A stretch of 64,000 bases of DNA from Hirudinaria manillensis (taxonomy: Eukaryota; Annelida; Clitellata; Hirudinida; Hirudinidae). Where the stretch lies: NCBI GenBank assembly GCA_034509925.1, contig CM067526.1, positions 9,072,244 to 9,136,243 on the forward strand, read 5' to 3'. Both the position numbers and the translations under genes were made by a program. Position 1 is the stretch's first letter; each line of letters opens with the position of its first letter. Positions 8,885 to 40,100 of this stretch are shown here, piece after piece. The notes under the pieces were generated by a model. The model ran no database searches, was not told the DNA's origin, and was given only the letters and a program-made list of their open reading frames with translations.

Positions 8885-10642
8885 CTAACTGTCGTATTAG
8901 AAAAGTAAAACAATTTTGTTGCGAAAAAGTTTCTGTCATCGGTCACTTGCAGAGATAAGTTTTCATTTAATTGTATGTGGACTTGGAAATAGAAGCAAAC
9001 ATTCGTGAAGGTTTATCAGTACAAATTGACCCGGAGGCACATGTGAAAAATCAATCTCCTCTCCTCATCTCCCCCAGGGTGAAAAATTGAAGTTATTTGA
9101 ATATTTTGACATTGGAAGGATTAATTAACTGATTCAATGAATCAAACCTGGAAAATAAAAATTTTCGAAGATTTGAGTTGTTTTTATCTATGGTAATTTT
9201 AAAGAATCAGCCATTTTAAGTTTATTAATAAAGTAAAATAAATGCAAATCCGGTCCGAGAACGCAATGGCTCGCCGAAGTCCGCTTTGAAATAATTAAGC
9301 AGGTCTGGCCCATGCAGCCCTCTATCCGCTGCATAATTCACAAACAGCATATCAGAAACAAAAGAGGTGGAACAGTGAAGTGACAATAATAAAACAACTC
9401 CAGTTGTTTGCCTTCGCAGGGAGTCCCTTCTTGGGGGTCAAATATAATTTTTTTCGCAGGTGTGCGGATCCCTCGCACAGGAAATCATTTGCTGTTTGGT
9501 AATTGTAAGCGAGTTCGCTAGGGCTGCTTTTGTAGCCTCACAAAGGACCTAATTTCTATGATCTTTGACGAAGGCATTTGCGCATTTGGTGAGCTTTAGT
9601 GCAACGGTCCCGTCACGGAACAAATCCGCACTTGACGTTTTCCACCAAACCCAACTCTATAAATTGTCTGGACGGCAACTGGCCAAATAGTCAGTCAGCC
9701 GGAGCGGGGACATATTCCATACATCGCTTCAAGTAGTGGATCGCTGAATCACATCTTTACAGGGTTTTAACCTGTTGTGTTAGTTAAACGTCTTCTTTTC
9801 ACCTCCTTTCCTGGCCTGCCCTGACTTATGAGTTCGTGTGGGACCATTTTTGGGAAAGGTTCAAACCGATGGTCCGTCTGGATAAGATCTCTTGCTCCCT
9901 CTGCACGGTAGTAGCGTCATTCAGTTCAATGGTTGGCAATAACGGATTGCCATCTCGCTATCTGGTCAACCATCCGATTGGCTCGCTTTTTTTCCTTGTT
10001 GCTGAGGACTTCGCCACAGTTTTATGACAGATGTTCTTCCAGTTTTGATTCATTTATTATAATTGATACCCGGAGACAGACAAAAGCGAACTCAGATAAC
10101 CTGGGTAACTCGCTGAAAATTGTGAGGAAGTGACCAACTCCATAAGTTGGATTTTGCCTGTCGTTTCTCCAACATTCCTTATACTTTACGTCACATCCAA
10201 ACATCAAAAGGTAGAAATAGCTAAGATCAGAAAACCAAAATAGCGAGGACCCTGCACCAAACTGGATAAAAATAAAATTAGTATCAAAATTTTTTAAAAT
10301 ACCAAAGGATTCTTATCTTGACCCTTATCCTATCTCCCAACTCTGCAAATTTAGCTGAAAATGATGGATTCTGTCCCCGTAAGTTAGTTTTTGTTGTAAT
10401 TTATCCCAAAGGTACCAATTTATGCTGTTATAACTCTGGAAGTAGTCTAACTTGTGACCGTGTAAGGACCGTTTTATCTTTGGAAACTTTGATCCACATA
10501 CTACCCAAGAGCGCGGGTACTCTTGGAATCCTTAATGATTTGTTCGTAAGGACTTTATGTCCATAAGAACTATTACTTAGTTCTTTTCAATGGTTAGATA
10601 TTTGATGAGCTTCTTGGCTTATTACAATACGTAAAATGTATA
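8885..10642. other. Gene-poor stretch, one possible promoter
   Basis: No convincing coding exon on either strand. Open frames are short and resemble no known family. About 9240-9800 is less AT-rich than its surroundings and contains the TATA/initiator-like site listed separately. I looked on the minus strand for further Gly-X-Y exons of the collagen gene and found none. Confidence 0.5.
9658..9696 (+). promoter_or_regulatory. Possible plus-strand core promoter (TATA box plus initiator)
   Basis: TATAAA at 9658-9663 is followed about 33-35 bp later by TCAGTC (9691-9696), which fits the arthropod initiator consensus. The flanking DNA is relatively GC-rich. No recognisable coding exon follows on the plus strand; the best nearby frame (9836-10027) is short and unrecognised. 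It could serve a non-coding first exon, or be chance. Confidence 0.3.
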
Positions 10643-11020
10643 TTAGGGTGGAGCGATGCAGTAAAACAGAGGCGGGTAGCACTTTTAAGTCAAAATAACT
10701 CCGAACTTATGAAAATAATTCCTGGGCAATTTGCTGCTATTGAGTCACTTGCCTCACAATTTTGAAGCTTTAAGATGTTCGTATAATTCATACTTTTATG
10801 TGTAGTTTAGCAATATTAACACATTGTTTATGATTCTTTACTAAAAATTGTTTTGAAAAAATGATTGAATTCATATAAATGATAATTTGGCGCTGTTAAA
10901 TTGCTTTGTAGAGGGCAGAAGACATAAACATATAAAGTTAATTTTTTTGTCTATGATAGCACAGACAGCTTTTAATTACTATTGGAATTAACAAATTAAA
11001 AAAAATTCACTCCACCCTAA
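10643..11020. mobile_element. Small DNA transposon (MITE-like) with 14-bp terminal inverted repeats
   Basis: TTAGGGTGGAGCGA at 10643-10656 is matched, inverted with one mismatch, by TCACTCCACCCTAA at 11007-11020. The 378-bp interior is AT-rich and non-coding. Superfamily is uncertain and no clear target-site duplication is seen. Confidence 0.6.
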
Positions 11021-11112
11021 TGAAAACAGATTAGATCCGGGTGCAAAAGATAATAAATATTGCATATAAAAAATTTTAAGTTATTCTGTATTATTAAGTT
11101 ATAAATATGACT

Positions 11113-30035
<18,923 letters not shown>

Positions 30036-31151
30036 TTTACTTAAAAGAATCAGTTTAATTGCAATCAATGCACAGAAAATAAACTTAAAGATTCTTTCTT
30101 TGATGGAATAAAACTTCGAGATTGGCTCTAAAGTGTGCAAATGCGCCTGCTTATAAGCCTCCTTACTGACAAACTTGCACGAGGATGTGATGCACGAGAA
30201 TTTATAAGGAGCATACAGATGCATTGTGCTAAAGAAATTTTACTTTAGCACAATTAAATTTATTCAGCTGATCATAATTAGAGTTTGATCAGTTGCAAAT
30301 ATTTATTTGATTCTCTGCTTTGCGTTCTTCTCATGTAAAGTATAAATCAATTTATTTGTGACTTTAGTCAGGATGCCCATGCAACATGTTTGTTGAGAAA
30401 CAGATTGATGTTATTAACCTGTTAACATTATTGGTATAGCCATTAAAAACAAAACTGAAGTCATATTGAAAAGAATTTTAGTATACTAAATGTAAATTAA
30501 TCCTGGATTTGATGTCTATGATGAATTCTTCAAGAAGCTAGAACATCGCATTTACTAACGTTCAGTTATTTCGAAGCCTTTTTTTTGTACCTCATAACGC
30601 ATGTTATGATAAATCTAACTTAAGAAAATATTCGTATCAGTAAGATGATGATTTCCTAGCAGAAACCAACAGATAAGAATACTCTTTTTTATTTCCTAAT
30701 GGCGCCATAGCACATCCACATTGGATAAGAAAAAATATACCGCAGGTGCGAAGACAAATATCCCCCGCACATCAAGCAATCTAAAAACAAAATACCGTTT
30801 TCCTATCCCTTGTAAACTTTTTAAGCGTAAGGATTTGATTTTTCATAAACTAAAACCTTAGTTTTATTCCCCCAAACGTCCACACAAAAATCTCCAAGTA
30901 GAAAATTTTGGTAGTATGCAAACAGAGGAGAAATTTATATAAATCAGATGTTTATTTGACTAAAACAGCTGCCATTCATTATATGTTGATACATTTCCAA
31001 TTTTCAAGTTCAATCTTCATAAACGTGCTGTAATTATAAAAATACCCGCAAAAAACGATTCGAATAAATTGCTCGAATAGGTTTTATATGAAGCCAAAAT
31101 CTAAAAAGTAAAAAAGCTAATAAATTAAAATTTAAGTCGTCTCAATCTGAT
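30036..31151. other. Intergenic spacer between KCC 3' end and collagen 5' end
   Basis: About 1.1 kb. It must hold the 3' UTR and poly(A) signal of the KCC gene and the promoter of the collagen gene, since both are transcribed leftward. No further gene is seen. Confidence 0.6.
30951..30956 (-). terminator. Likely poly(A) signal of the KCC gene
   Basis: AATAAA on the minus strand, about 200 nt past the KCC stop codon at 31152 and well upstream of the collagen start. It is the first such hexamer noticed in this interval. Confidence 0.5.
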
Positions 31152-34100
31152 TTATGAGTAGATAGTGATCACTTCTCCACCGCCACCCCTGATCATCAAA
31201 ACCCGACTTAATGTTTCAGTTAGAACTTCCAGAAATTCCAAATCTGGAAAAGGTCAATAAATAATAAATCATCAGAAATGCAAATTATATTTTCATCACT
31301 CACTCCAAAACATTCGATTTATAACAAGGAAAAGTCTCAAGAACGCGAATCAAGTTTGATAGCTCGTCCATACTTATGGCAACCAACACACTGAAGACTA
31401 CACAAGCATCCTAGACCTTATTATTCTATTTAATTCTAATTTTTATTTATATATTTATGACTTGATTTATAGTTGTTATAAGTTTAGTATCTATATAAGA
31501 AGCAAATGTAACGTATCGTGTCAAAATTAAGTCCTCAGCATACGATAGTGCAGACATAAAAACTTTTTTTATAAATAAATTGCCCATTATTTGCTAACTT
31601 GGTTTATACCAATTATATTTTATATCAATTAAGAAGACATATTTGCATATGAAATGAAGAAGCAGACGTAACATCAGCATTAGTAGTGAAATGTGACATT
31701 TGAATATCAACGACAAGTCTAAGTAAGGGACAATAAAGGAGCCAAGATAAGCCAGATATAACACTAAGTTTTTGACTTAGAACATTTATTTGAAATCTAA
31801 ATTTGATCACTAAACTTTTTCTGATATTTAGACTTTGAAAAATAGGCTAAATGACTATTTCAAACAAGAAGGCATTCGACCTAAGAGACGACCTTCCTAC
31901 AATAGTCTGCTAAGAACCTCACAATAATTCTGATCGTTTCCAATATTGACAATAGTCACAAAATCATACAATTTCCAACTCCTTCCTTGCTCTTTGGAGG
32001 TCCTGGAAGGTTCAAAATAACCAGCTGAGCAGAAGATGACTTCGATTTGATCATCTCATTTAACCTCATTGCAGAATGCATCCTCATTATATTGTGGGTT
32101 TGTCTAAAATTAGTAACTATCAAAATGTATGCAACAATTGATATTTCTCGATCACTTAGATATTAACAAATAAAATACTCATCCAATAAATAAGTCTGCG
32201 AATTAAACTGATCTTTTTGGCGTCTAAGCCTGAGAAGGCACTCCTAGTCGGCCCCATTTGTACTTCGGTGGAAGTTCCTTAACGGCGCTGTCGGTAGGTA
32301 TCGAACGCGATACCCAACAGCCATCGCATGCAAAAACGCCACCCATTCAGCCACCAGCGCTGCAGAGATCGTGCTTAGCTGGTGGAAAAATTCAATGTTA
32401 TATAATAGTGCTCATTAGAACACTCACAATTTGGAGTCACTCTTAATTTCTCTGCCACCTAAATTGAGAGGCGTTCTATCTGCAGTTGCGATCACTTGCT
32501 TGTATTGATCAAGAACTAGCTGATGCTGAATTACATTATTACTTTCTAAAACAAATTGTAACATATGTATAACACCAATTCTAGTTAATTAACACTATCT
32601 GCGCAATTTCACCACAACTTTTGACTGAAATAGCTGAAAATTTAGTAAACTTAAGAAAATTAATAGCTTCGAAAATAATTTAGTGTATTTAATATTAGGA
32701 TACTAAGTATTTTTTAAATATAAAAATTTCGATTAAACTTTGCAAATATTTTTTTTAGTGAAATGGAACCGTTTGAGAGGTTCAGAGTTTAAATTTTTAA
32801 AAATTGTTTATTTCAAATACGGCATTAAATATTTAGTTTTTACAGTTGGCACAGATTCTCGCGCAGTATTCTTCCAAAGCCTCCACATTTCATTCCTTTG
32901 CTCCATCAAGAGAGTACGTTCGTATGTATATGCACTGATATCTTTGGAGTGCTAAACAAAAACAAATTCGATAATATCGGCGCTAATGACTATTTCAAAT
33001 TATACCTTTTATTAAACCATACGTATATATAACGATGGACCTCAGACAAAAGGGGTACAAGGTTTGGTTCTTCGCCATAGATGTGGGAGCAAGGGGACTC
33101 ATCGGAAAGTCTACCTACGCGTTCCTGAGAGAAGTCGGCCTAACCAGCAGCGCTAGGTCAAAATCCATGGCGAAGATGTCCAGGTCTGCTAAGGCGGCGT
33201 CGCAGTGGATATGGACAAAGAGGGACGCCAGGTAGTCTCCCACGGAGAACCGGGGACAATCCATCGATCAGTGCTAAAAACCACCTCTCGGCTCGATCCG
33301 CAACTCGAGGCGAGTACAATGATGATGATGAATGGTTTAAAGTCTTGTTCATAACGAAGATGTTCAAGACTGTGTTAATTAGGTTAAGTATTAATGATAA
33401 TGATGGATAATAATAGGAAGGAATGAAAATAATAGAAATAATACTGTATTAGTTAGTAAGATAATACTTTTCCGCGTTTTTTGAAGATCCATCGGAAAAT
33501 GATGTCCATACTCGCTGGATTGCAAAGCATGGAGTTCATTTCGTCAAGACCTGTCTTTACCAGAATTTCTCTTCTCAGATCTGATTGGGCCGGACATTCC
33601 ATGAGGAAATGCCGGACGATATAAGCGAGTACAAATGCAGCTGAAGGCTTTTATAGGCAACGGCCGAGTCGAAAGGTCACGTGGCTGTACTAGTAGCCAA
33701 AATCATCCAATCAAAAGCTCACCAAGCTCAACCAATTAGAAGACTCCGGGCATAGCCCCCTGAAAGGTTGGCGCTAATGACATCTATTTAAGCTGCGTAC
33801 CTGAGCTCCGCTGAAAGTTCGACGTCGGTTTCGGGCGCGAGAGTTGTAGTGAGCGAGGTTTGCGTGGAATGGCGATGGTCTTGTATACGTGTCGTATTAT
33901 GGGACGAAGAAGGAGAGAGGGGGAAGGCAGGTGTGCAAAAGACTCGACCGACAGGAACATCCGCCTGATCAGCGGGTGTGGCCCGGCCCCGGAGAACGTC
34001 AGAAGTATAAAGGGCCAAAACGTTTGCAGATGGGGCAACCTCTCTGAGGATTCTTGTCGGCGCTCGTCCAGAGTATTAATTTCTACACCGATCCACATGG

Positions 34101-37100
34101 CATTTGACGTTCGGGAACAGATCGACGGGCAACTAGGGAAGACTGGTGACAACCTGGAAAGACGGGCGACATCTCGGAAAAACGAGGTCCACGCTCCCGG
34201 GCTAGCAACCCCGCGTGACAAATTTACTGCTACACCCCGAACAACGAGAAGATGCCCCAGGACTCCAGCCGAAAGGAGGCGGAGAATGACGCCAGGTAGT
34301 CCACCAACGTCAACAAGGATTACGACTACGCTTCACAACGGACTCTCGATTCAGGACATGCCTCGAACAATGCCAGTACAGATCGCAGGTGTTGCTGCGG
34401 AAGGACCTTCCCCACAAGTAGAGGAATAAAGATCCACAGGAGCAAGATGGGTTGTGCCGTGGGGTCTGAACAACGTACTGCCGCTGCCACGCTGGTTGGT
34501 AAATCGTCGAACGTCACCGGGCCGGACGCATACCACAGTCCCGTTTCGAGTTCACCTCCGGACTCCAACCTGCCAAGACCAAGGATCAAGTTCCCCACAA
34601 CCAAAGAGAAAGTGGCATGGCAAGAACTAGAGAAGGTCCTGCTACGAAAGCTGAAGAAGCTCCTGAAGACAGAGAGCTCAATGAAAGCCTTCACGGATGT
34701 CGTATTCGAGACTTGCATGGAAAAGTTTGGGCCCAAGGCCATCTGTTGCCGTGGCCAGGCCGGGAACTTCCAGAACAGACGTCAGAGAGAACTGCAGCAG
34801 CTGAGGAAGGAGAAGAAGTCGCTGCAATGCCGGTTGAAGCGGGCCAACGATGCAGAAAAAGAAGGCCTCTCCGTCTTGTGGGGTGAAGTCAAGAAATGGG
34901 CGGCTGCTGTTAGGCGGGCCGAAAAGGTCAGGCAGAAGAAGTACGAAAAACGCGGAGCAAGAGCGAGTTTCTTCAAGGACCCTTACAAATACGGGAAATC
35001 ATTGTTCGACCCACCCAAGTCAGGGATTCTCAGCGTGGAGCAGACCGAGCTGGACCATCTCATCCGAACGTACAGCGACGCCCACCGCAACAGCCCATTG
35101 GATGAGAGATCAGACATCCCATCGGTCCCTCAGCCTGTCAGCGCTTTCGACCTAACAACTCCGTCTCTTGAAGACATCAGGGCCATCGTGCGAAAGGCAA
35201 GTTTATCGCTCAGCACCAGGAGCCAACAGAATCCCCTACCTAGTGTACAAAAGGTGCCCCAACGTCATTAGGCTCCTCCACGGGTTCATCGAGGAGGCGT
35301 AGGTACCGTGAGTGACGAATGGAAGAGGGCCGAGGGCATTTTCATCCCCAAGGAGAAGAACTCCAGCAGCCTCAACCAATTCAGGCCGATTTCGCTGCTG
35401 AACGTGGAAGGAAAGATATTCTTCGCCATCATGGCCCAAAGGCTCATGCACTTCGTGATGGCGAATCAGTATGTCAATGCCTCAGTGCAAAAAGGAGAGG
35501 TCCCCGGGGTCCCAGGGTGTATAGAACACACCACCATGTTGTGGGAGGCAATTCAGCAAGCCAAAAGCAACCGCCTCAGTCTGTACGTCGTCTGGCTGGA
35601 CCTGGCCAAAGCCTATGGATCCGTATCCTATCGGTTCATCTGGGACGCGTTGGAGTCACCACGTGCCGGATCACGTGATCAGAATCCTCCAAGATTATTT
35701 CGACGGGTTCGAGATGAGGTTTACGACAGGACAGCTCACTACAGACTGGGTTCGGTTGCAAGTGGGTATCGCCATGGGTTGAGCCATTTCACCCGCCCTT
35801 TTCGTGCTGACTATGCAGGTCATCCTCAGTACAGCTGGCCCGAACATTCCTGAGGCTAGAATCGGCAAGGGACTGACCATGATACCAATCAAGGCCTTTA
35901 TGGATGATATCACTCTCGTCACGAATAGGAAACAGGTCATGCAAGGGGCCCTGGACAGGCTAAGTGACATGCTTGGGTGGTGCAGAATGGCATTCAAGTC
36001 CGCGAAATCTAGAAGCCTCGCCCTCACCAGAGGCAAAATTCGCGAGGATTTGGTCTTCTCTGTGGCTGGGCAGAGAGTACCAACGGTGGCGGAAGAACCC
36101 GTGAAAAGCCTAGGAAGGGTATTTGACGTAAGCCTGACCGACAATTGCCAGGAAAAAATCCATCAAAAGGCTCGACCAGGAAGGGATGGAGGCAGTCGAC
36201 AAAGTCCCTCTGCCAGGAAAATTCAAGGTATGGCTGTCGCAGTTTGTTCTGCTTCCAAGATTCCTATGGCCTCTTACCATCTATGAGATCGGCCTGTCTT
36301 CCGTCGAGTCGTTGGAAATGAGCTACAGCCGGAGGAGGGAAATTGAAAGCGGGCGAATAGCCAAGGCAGTTCAGCAGTCCCAACAAGGGCAATGTACCAC
36401 GTGGGAAGAATTCCTCCAGAGATCGATAACGTGGCAGGAAATGTGGAACATGTCCCCATTCAGGCTGGCCTTCGTTGTTCGCGCGGTCTACGACGTGCTG
36501 CCCTCGCGCGAAAAGCTACAACGATGGATGATGGCACAGAGCGCGAGAGTTGTAGTGAGCGAGGTTTGCGTGGTATGGCGATGGTCTTGTATGCGTGTCG
36601 TACTGTGGGACGAAGAAGGAGAGAGGGGGAAGGCAGGTGTGCAAAAGACTCGACCGACAGGAACATCCGACTGCCTGATCAGCGGCCCGGCCCCGGAGAA
36701 CGTCAGAGGTATAAAGGGCCGAAAAACGTTTTGAGGATTCTTGTCGGCGCTCGTCCAGAGTATTAATTTCTAACCATTAAACCATATGTCTATGTAGCAG
36801 TAGAATGCAAACTAATTTTACATTGAAAGACACCAGGAGGAAGAGTAGCTATAGTATTCAATATAATGTCTACGAGGTATAACCAGAGTTTAGGAGGTTT
36901 GATTTTTTTCAGATCTTTCTTCCTGAAATAACTTCTAACAGGCTATTTATTTATTAATGACATTTAAAAGGCTTTTTTAAGATTGTTGTAACGCAAATTT
37001 GTCAATTTCGGAGATTTTATTAGGAGGGTTATATTGAAAAATTAAAAGCCCATTCTTTGAATGATCTCGACGTTTACGAAACAATGGAAAACTTCATAAA

Positions 37101-40100
37101 CGCGATGTCCGAAAAAAGCTATTGTCTGCTTTGAAAGAATTTAGTTCATGGGACATTCCGAAATTTATTGGCAAGTCGATCGACTATATTCAGTCAAAAG
37201 AGTTGTTAGAGGCTTTCTTAAATTTTTTAGAAACGAGAACAGGCTACTTCCAAATTCCATGAAAATACAAGTAGATTGGTCAAAGGACATGATGATTAAG
37301 GAGATGCTGTCAATCTGTCTGATGAAAAGATATTGAATACATATGGCTTCAAATATTACTGATCGGAAAATCGTAGAAGCATTTCACAACAGATTTTAAG
37401 ACTATTTGAGTTGATATTATTTCTGGCGCTTTTATTAAAAATAATTTCTGAGAGGGAAACAAAATCATTTACAATAAAACCTGTCTTTAGGGACAGTTGT
37501 ACTTTGCACAAAAGTGTCCCTATGGGGAGGTTATCTCAGGTGTCTGTATTAAACTCTAGGAAAAAACCCAGAAAAATCATTATAACGAAGTGAAAACAAA
37601 CACATTTCGTGAAAAATATATTAGGAAATCACAGAAATTACAGTTTATTAAAAAAGTCCAGATTGTAGCTTGTTTGGCCTTCTCTAAGTCTTTCAATCCT
37701 GCCTTCCAGATCTTGTCCTGAATTCTGTATAAATCTAATGGCTGTAGTTGAGGTTGACATTGCTCAACATCAAATTAGGATGAGCAGGGGACTTGTCCAA
37801 GAATAACAAAATATTCCTTCCAAGCAACTTCATCTTGTTATTGATCCCATTGATCCACTCTGAAAAAATTGATGATGTCATCCAGTAAACTTGCTGTGGC
37901 CCACCTCTTGCACAATTAGTAAAGCTTTTTCTTGCAATAAAGGGCCAGTTACGGGCAGATTCTTTGATATGGCAGAGCAGAACTATTCGAATACTCTTTC
38001 ACTTTACATCACTGTATTTACATTTCATTTCTTTGACACTCTCACACTCTTCTTGCTCCACGTTCCCATTTCATTTATATTTCCTTTTTCTTCATTATAA
38101 TGTTATAATGGTGCTTGCTAACTCCGATCACCTCCATTTTCTGTTCCAATGGAAGCCAATGTCTTTTCTGCGAATCCATAGCTAATAACTTACTTATCAC
38201 AAAACCGCCTTAAAACACAACGAATGAAAGACATTGGAACCAATCAAAACAAAAGACCGAGCATGATTTTCAATGAAAAATGCTTAAAAATTTCAACAAT
38301 TTGAAGCATTTGCGGGATTTCCGAAAAAAGTAAACATCCCTATTTACAATTTCGGAGCCGTTTCAGGCGTACTTTTAGTCAAGTTTGACGGGTGCACTGT
38401 AAATAAGCGTCAAATTTTATTATAAAAAAATCGGTTCCTAGAAAAGGGCAGGTTTTACCATATTTTAGGGTGCTCCAATTTAAAGGTTTTACTGTACATC
38501 AAAATTATTAGAATATAATTAAATAGCGAAGTTACATAATAGCTAATATATGGAGATGATGTGGTTATTTCCAAGTATTCTTGACCATATGACATCTCAC
38601 TAAGGCACTTGTTAAAACTTTGCTCCAAGAAACGAATTTGGAAATTTTGCAATGGCCAATATTAAAGCCCTTGAAAAAGTATGGATCTTATTGCTAGAAA
38701 GATGTAACTTGAAACTCTTGGTCCACGATGAGTCCTTTCGTTCTAAGGGAATGAGCCGCATCTGGTGATCAGACAGTCCGTTTTGTCAGTTTGTTTTTCA
38801 ATGAACTTCCTAACTTTCTCATTAAACATTCTTTCTATCGACGAAAATTTTCGACAAAATTCTGCGCCCGAAATCGATATTGAAGAAAAAACCGCGAGAG
38901 CTCTATATGGATATGCTGAATCAGAATTTCTGATGTGTTTTGGTCATATTCTAACGTTCACTTTAATTTAAAAAATATAGTTTAATTAACATCTTTGCTT
39001 TAAAGGCAGCTATTATAATAAATTACTTGTCAATTACTTTTTACATTTAATTAACCAACATTATAAAAACAATGATGATAATTTCAACAATAAAAACTAT
39101 CAAATTAATAACAAAACGTCTTATTTAAAAACCCCCCAAAAAAATTATCATTAGGCCTAGTGGCCTAGTATCTCATATTCTCAACTCAATCTATTAAAAC
39201 ATTAACAGCCTATACATAAAATGAACATTACTTAACATCATTTACCATTTCAACGACTTGAACTTCCGCAGCTATCCTCAGTTGATACAGGAATAACTCA
39301 ATGTCTTCTTTGATCTGGATGGTGTTGTCTTCAAGTTCTATAAAAAGACATTTAAATTCCTAACAGGAAAGACTCGTAAATCAAAAATTGATAGTCGTCG
39401 AATGTTTTTTATATTTAAAATGTCATCATTGTTTATGTAATCTTGAGGTGGTGGCCCTTACGTTTGAAATTTTAAAATTATGGTGTCTGACAACAAATAG
39501 GTTCTAATGTACAGCGCCTGTCATAAGATTTGAACACTCATGTTTTTTAACCATTATTTTGTGATATAAGTTATGTATATACAGTTATTGATATCCACTC
39601 ATACGTTCATTACTAAGAAATATTTCAGTTTTATCAAGCTTTGCAAATAGCTCATTTGAATGGAACGAAATCATTTCAAATCTTTTAACGTTGTATAAGG
39701 ACCATCAAAGCACTTTCATGCATCTGATACTTGATCTATCAAGAAACATCCACTCATTTATTCATACCTTCATTTTGCACATTATCTCACCTGCTACTGT
39801 AAAAACCCTCATTTTGCAATATTTCCAAACTTTATGCTGCATTATGAGGAATGGAAGAAGCATCAGCATTCCTCCATCATCTTAAACTAGCTAAAGTACT
39901 CAACTCCACAGGGTCCAACAATCTTATGCTTAAATTGTATCATTCTGAAGTGTGTGTTTGTTAAAGGATACGAACAATCCACCAAATGTCGATAGTTCCA
40001 GAACCTACTGAGGTCGAATTGTCTGGAAATTGTTCAATTCCTTTTGCAATAAGTGTTGCCAAGTGCTTTGCATTAATAATTTTGATAATCTCTGAAAGCA

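Noticed and set aside
33784-34429. Open frames on both strands at the LINE 5' side
   Set aside because: They cross the repeated 3'-UTR block and match no LINE ORF1. The GC-rich composition explains long chance frames.
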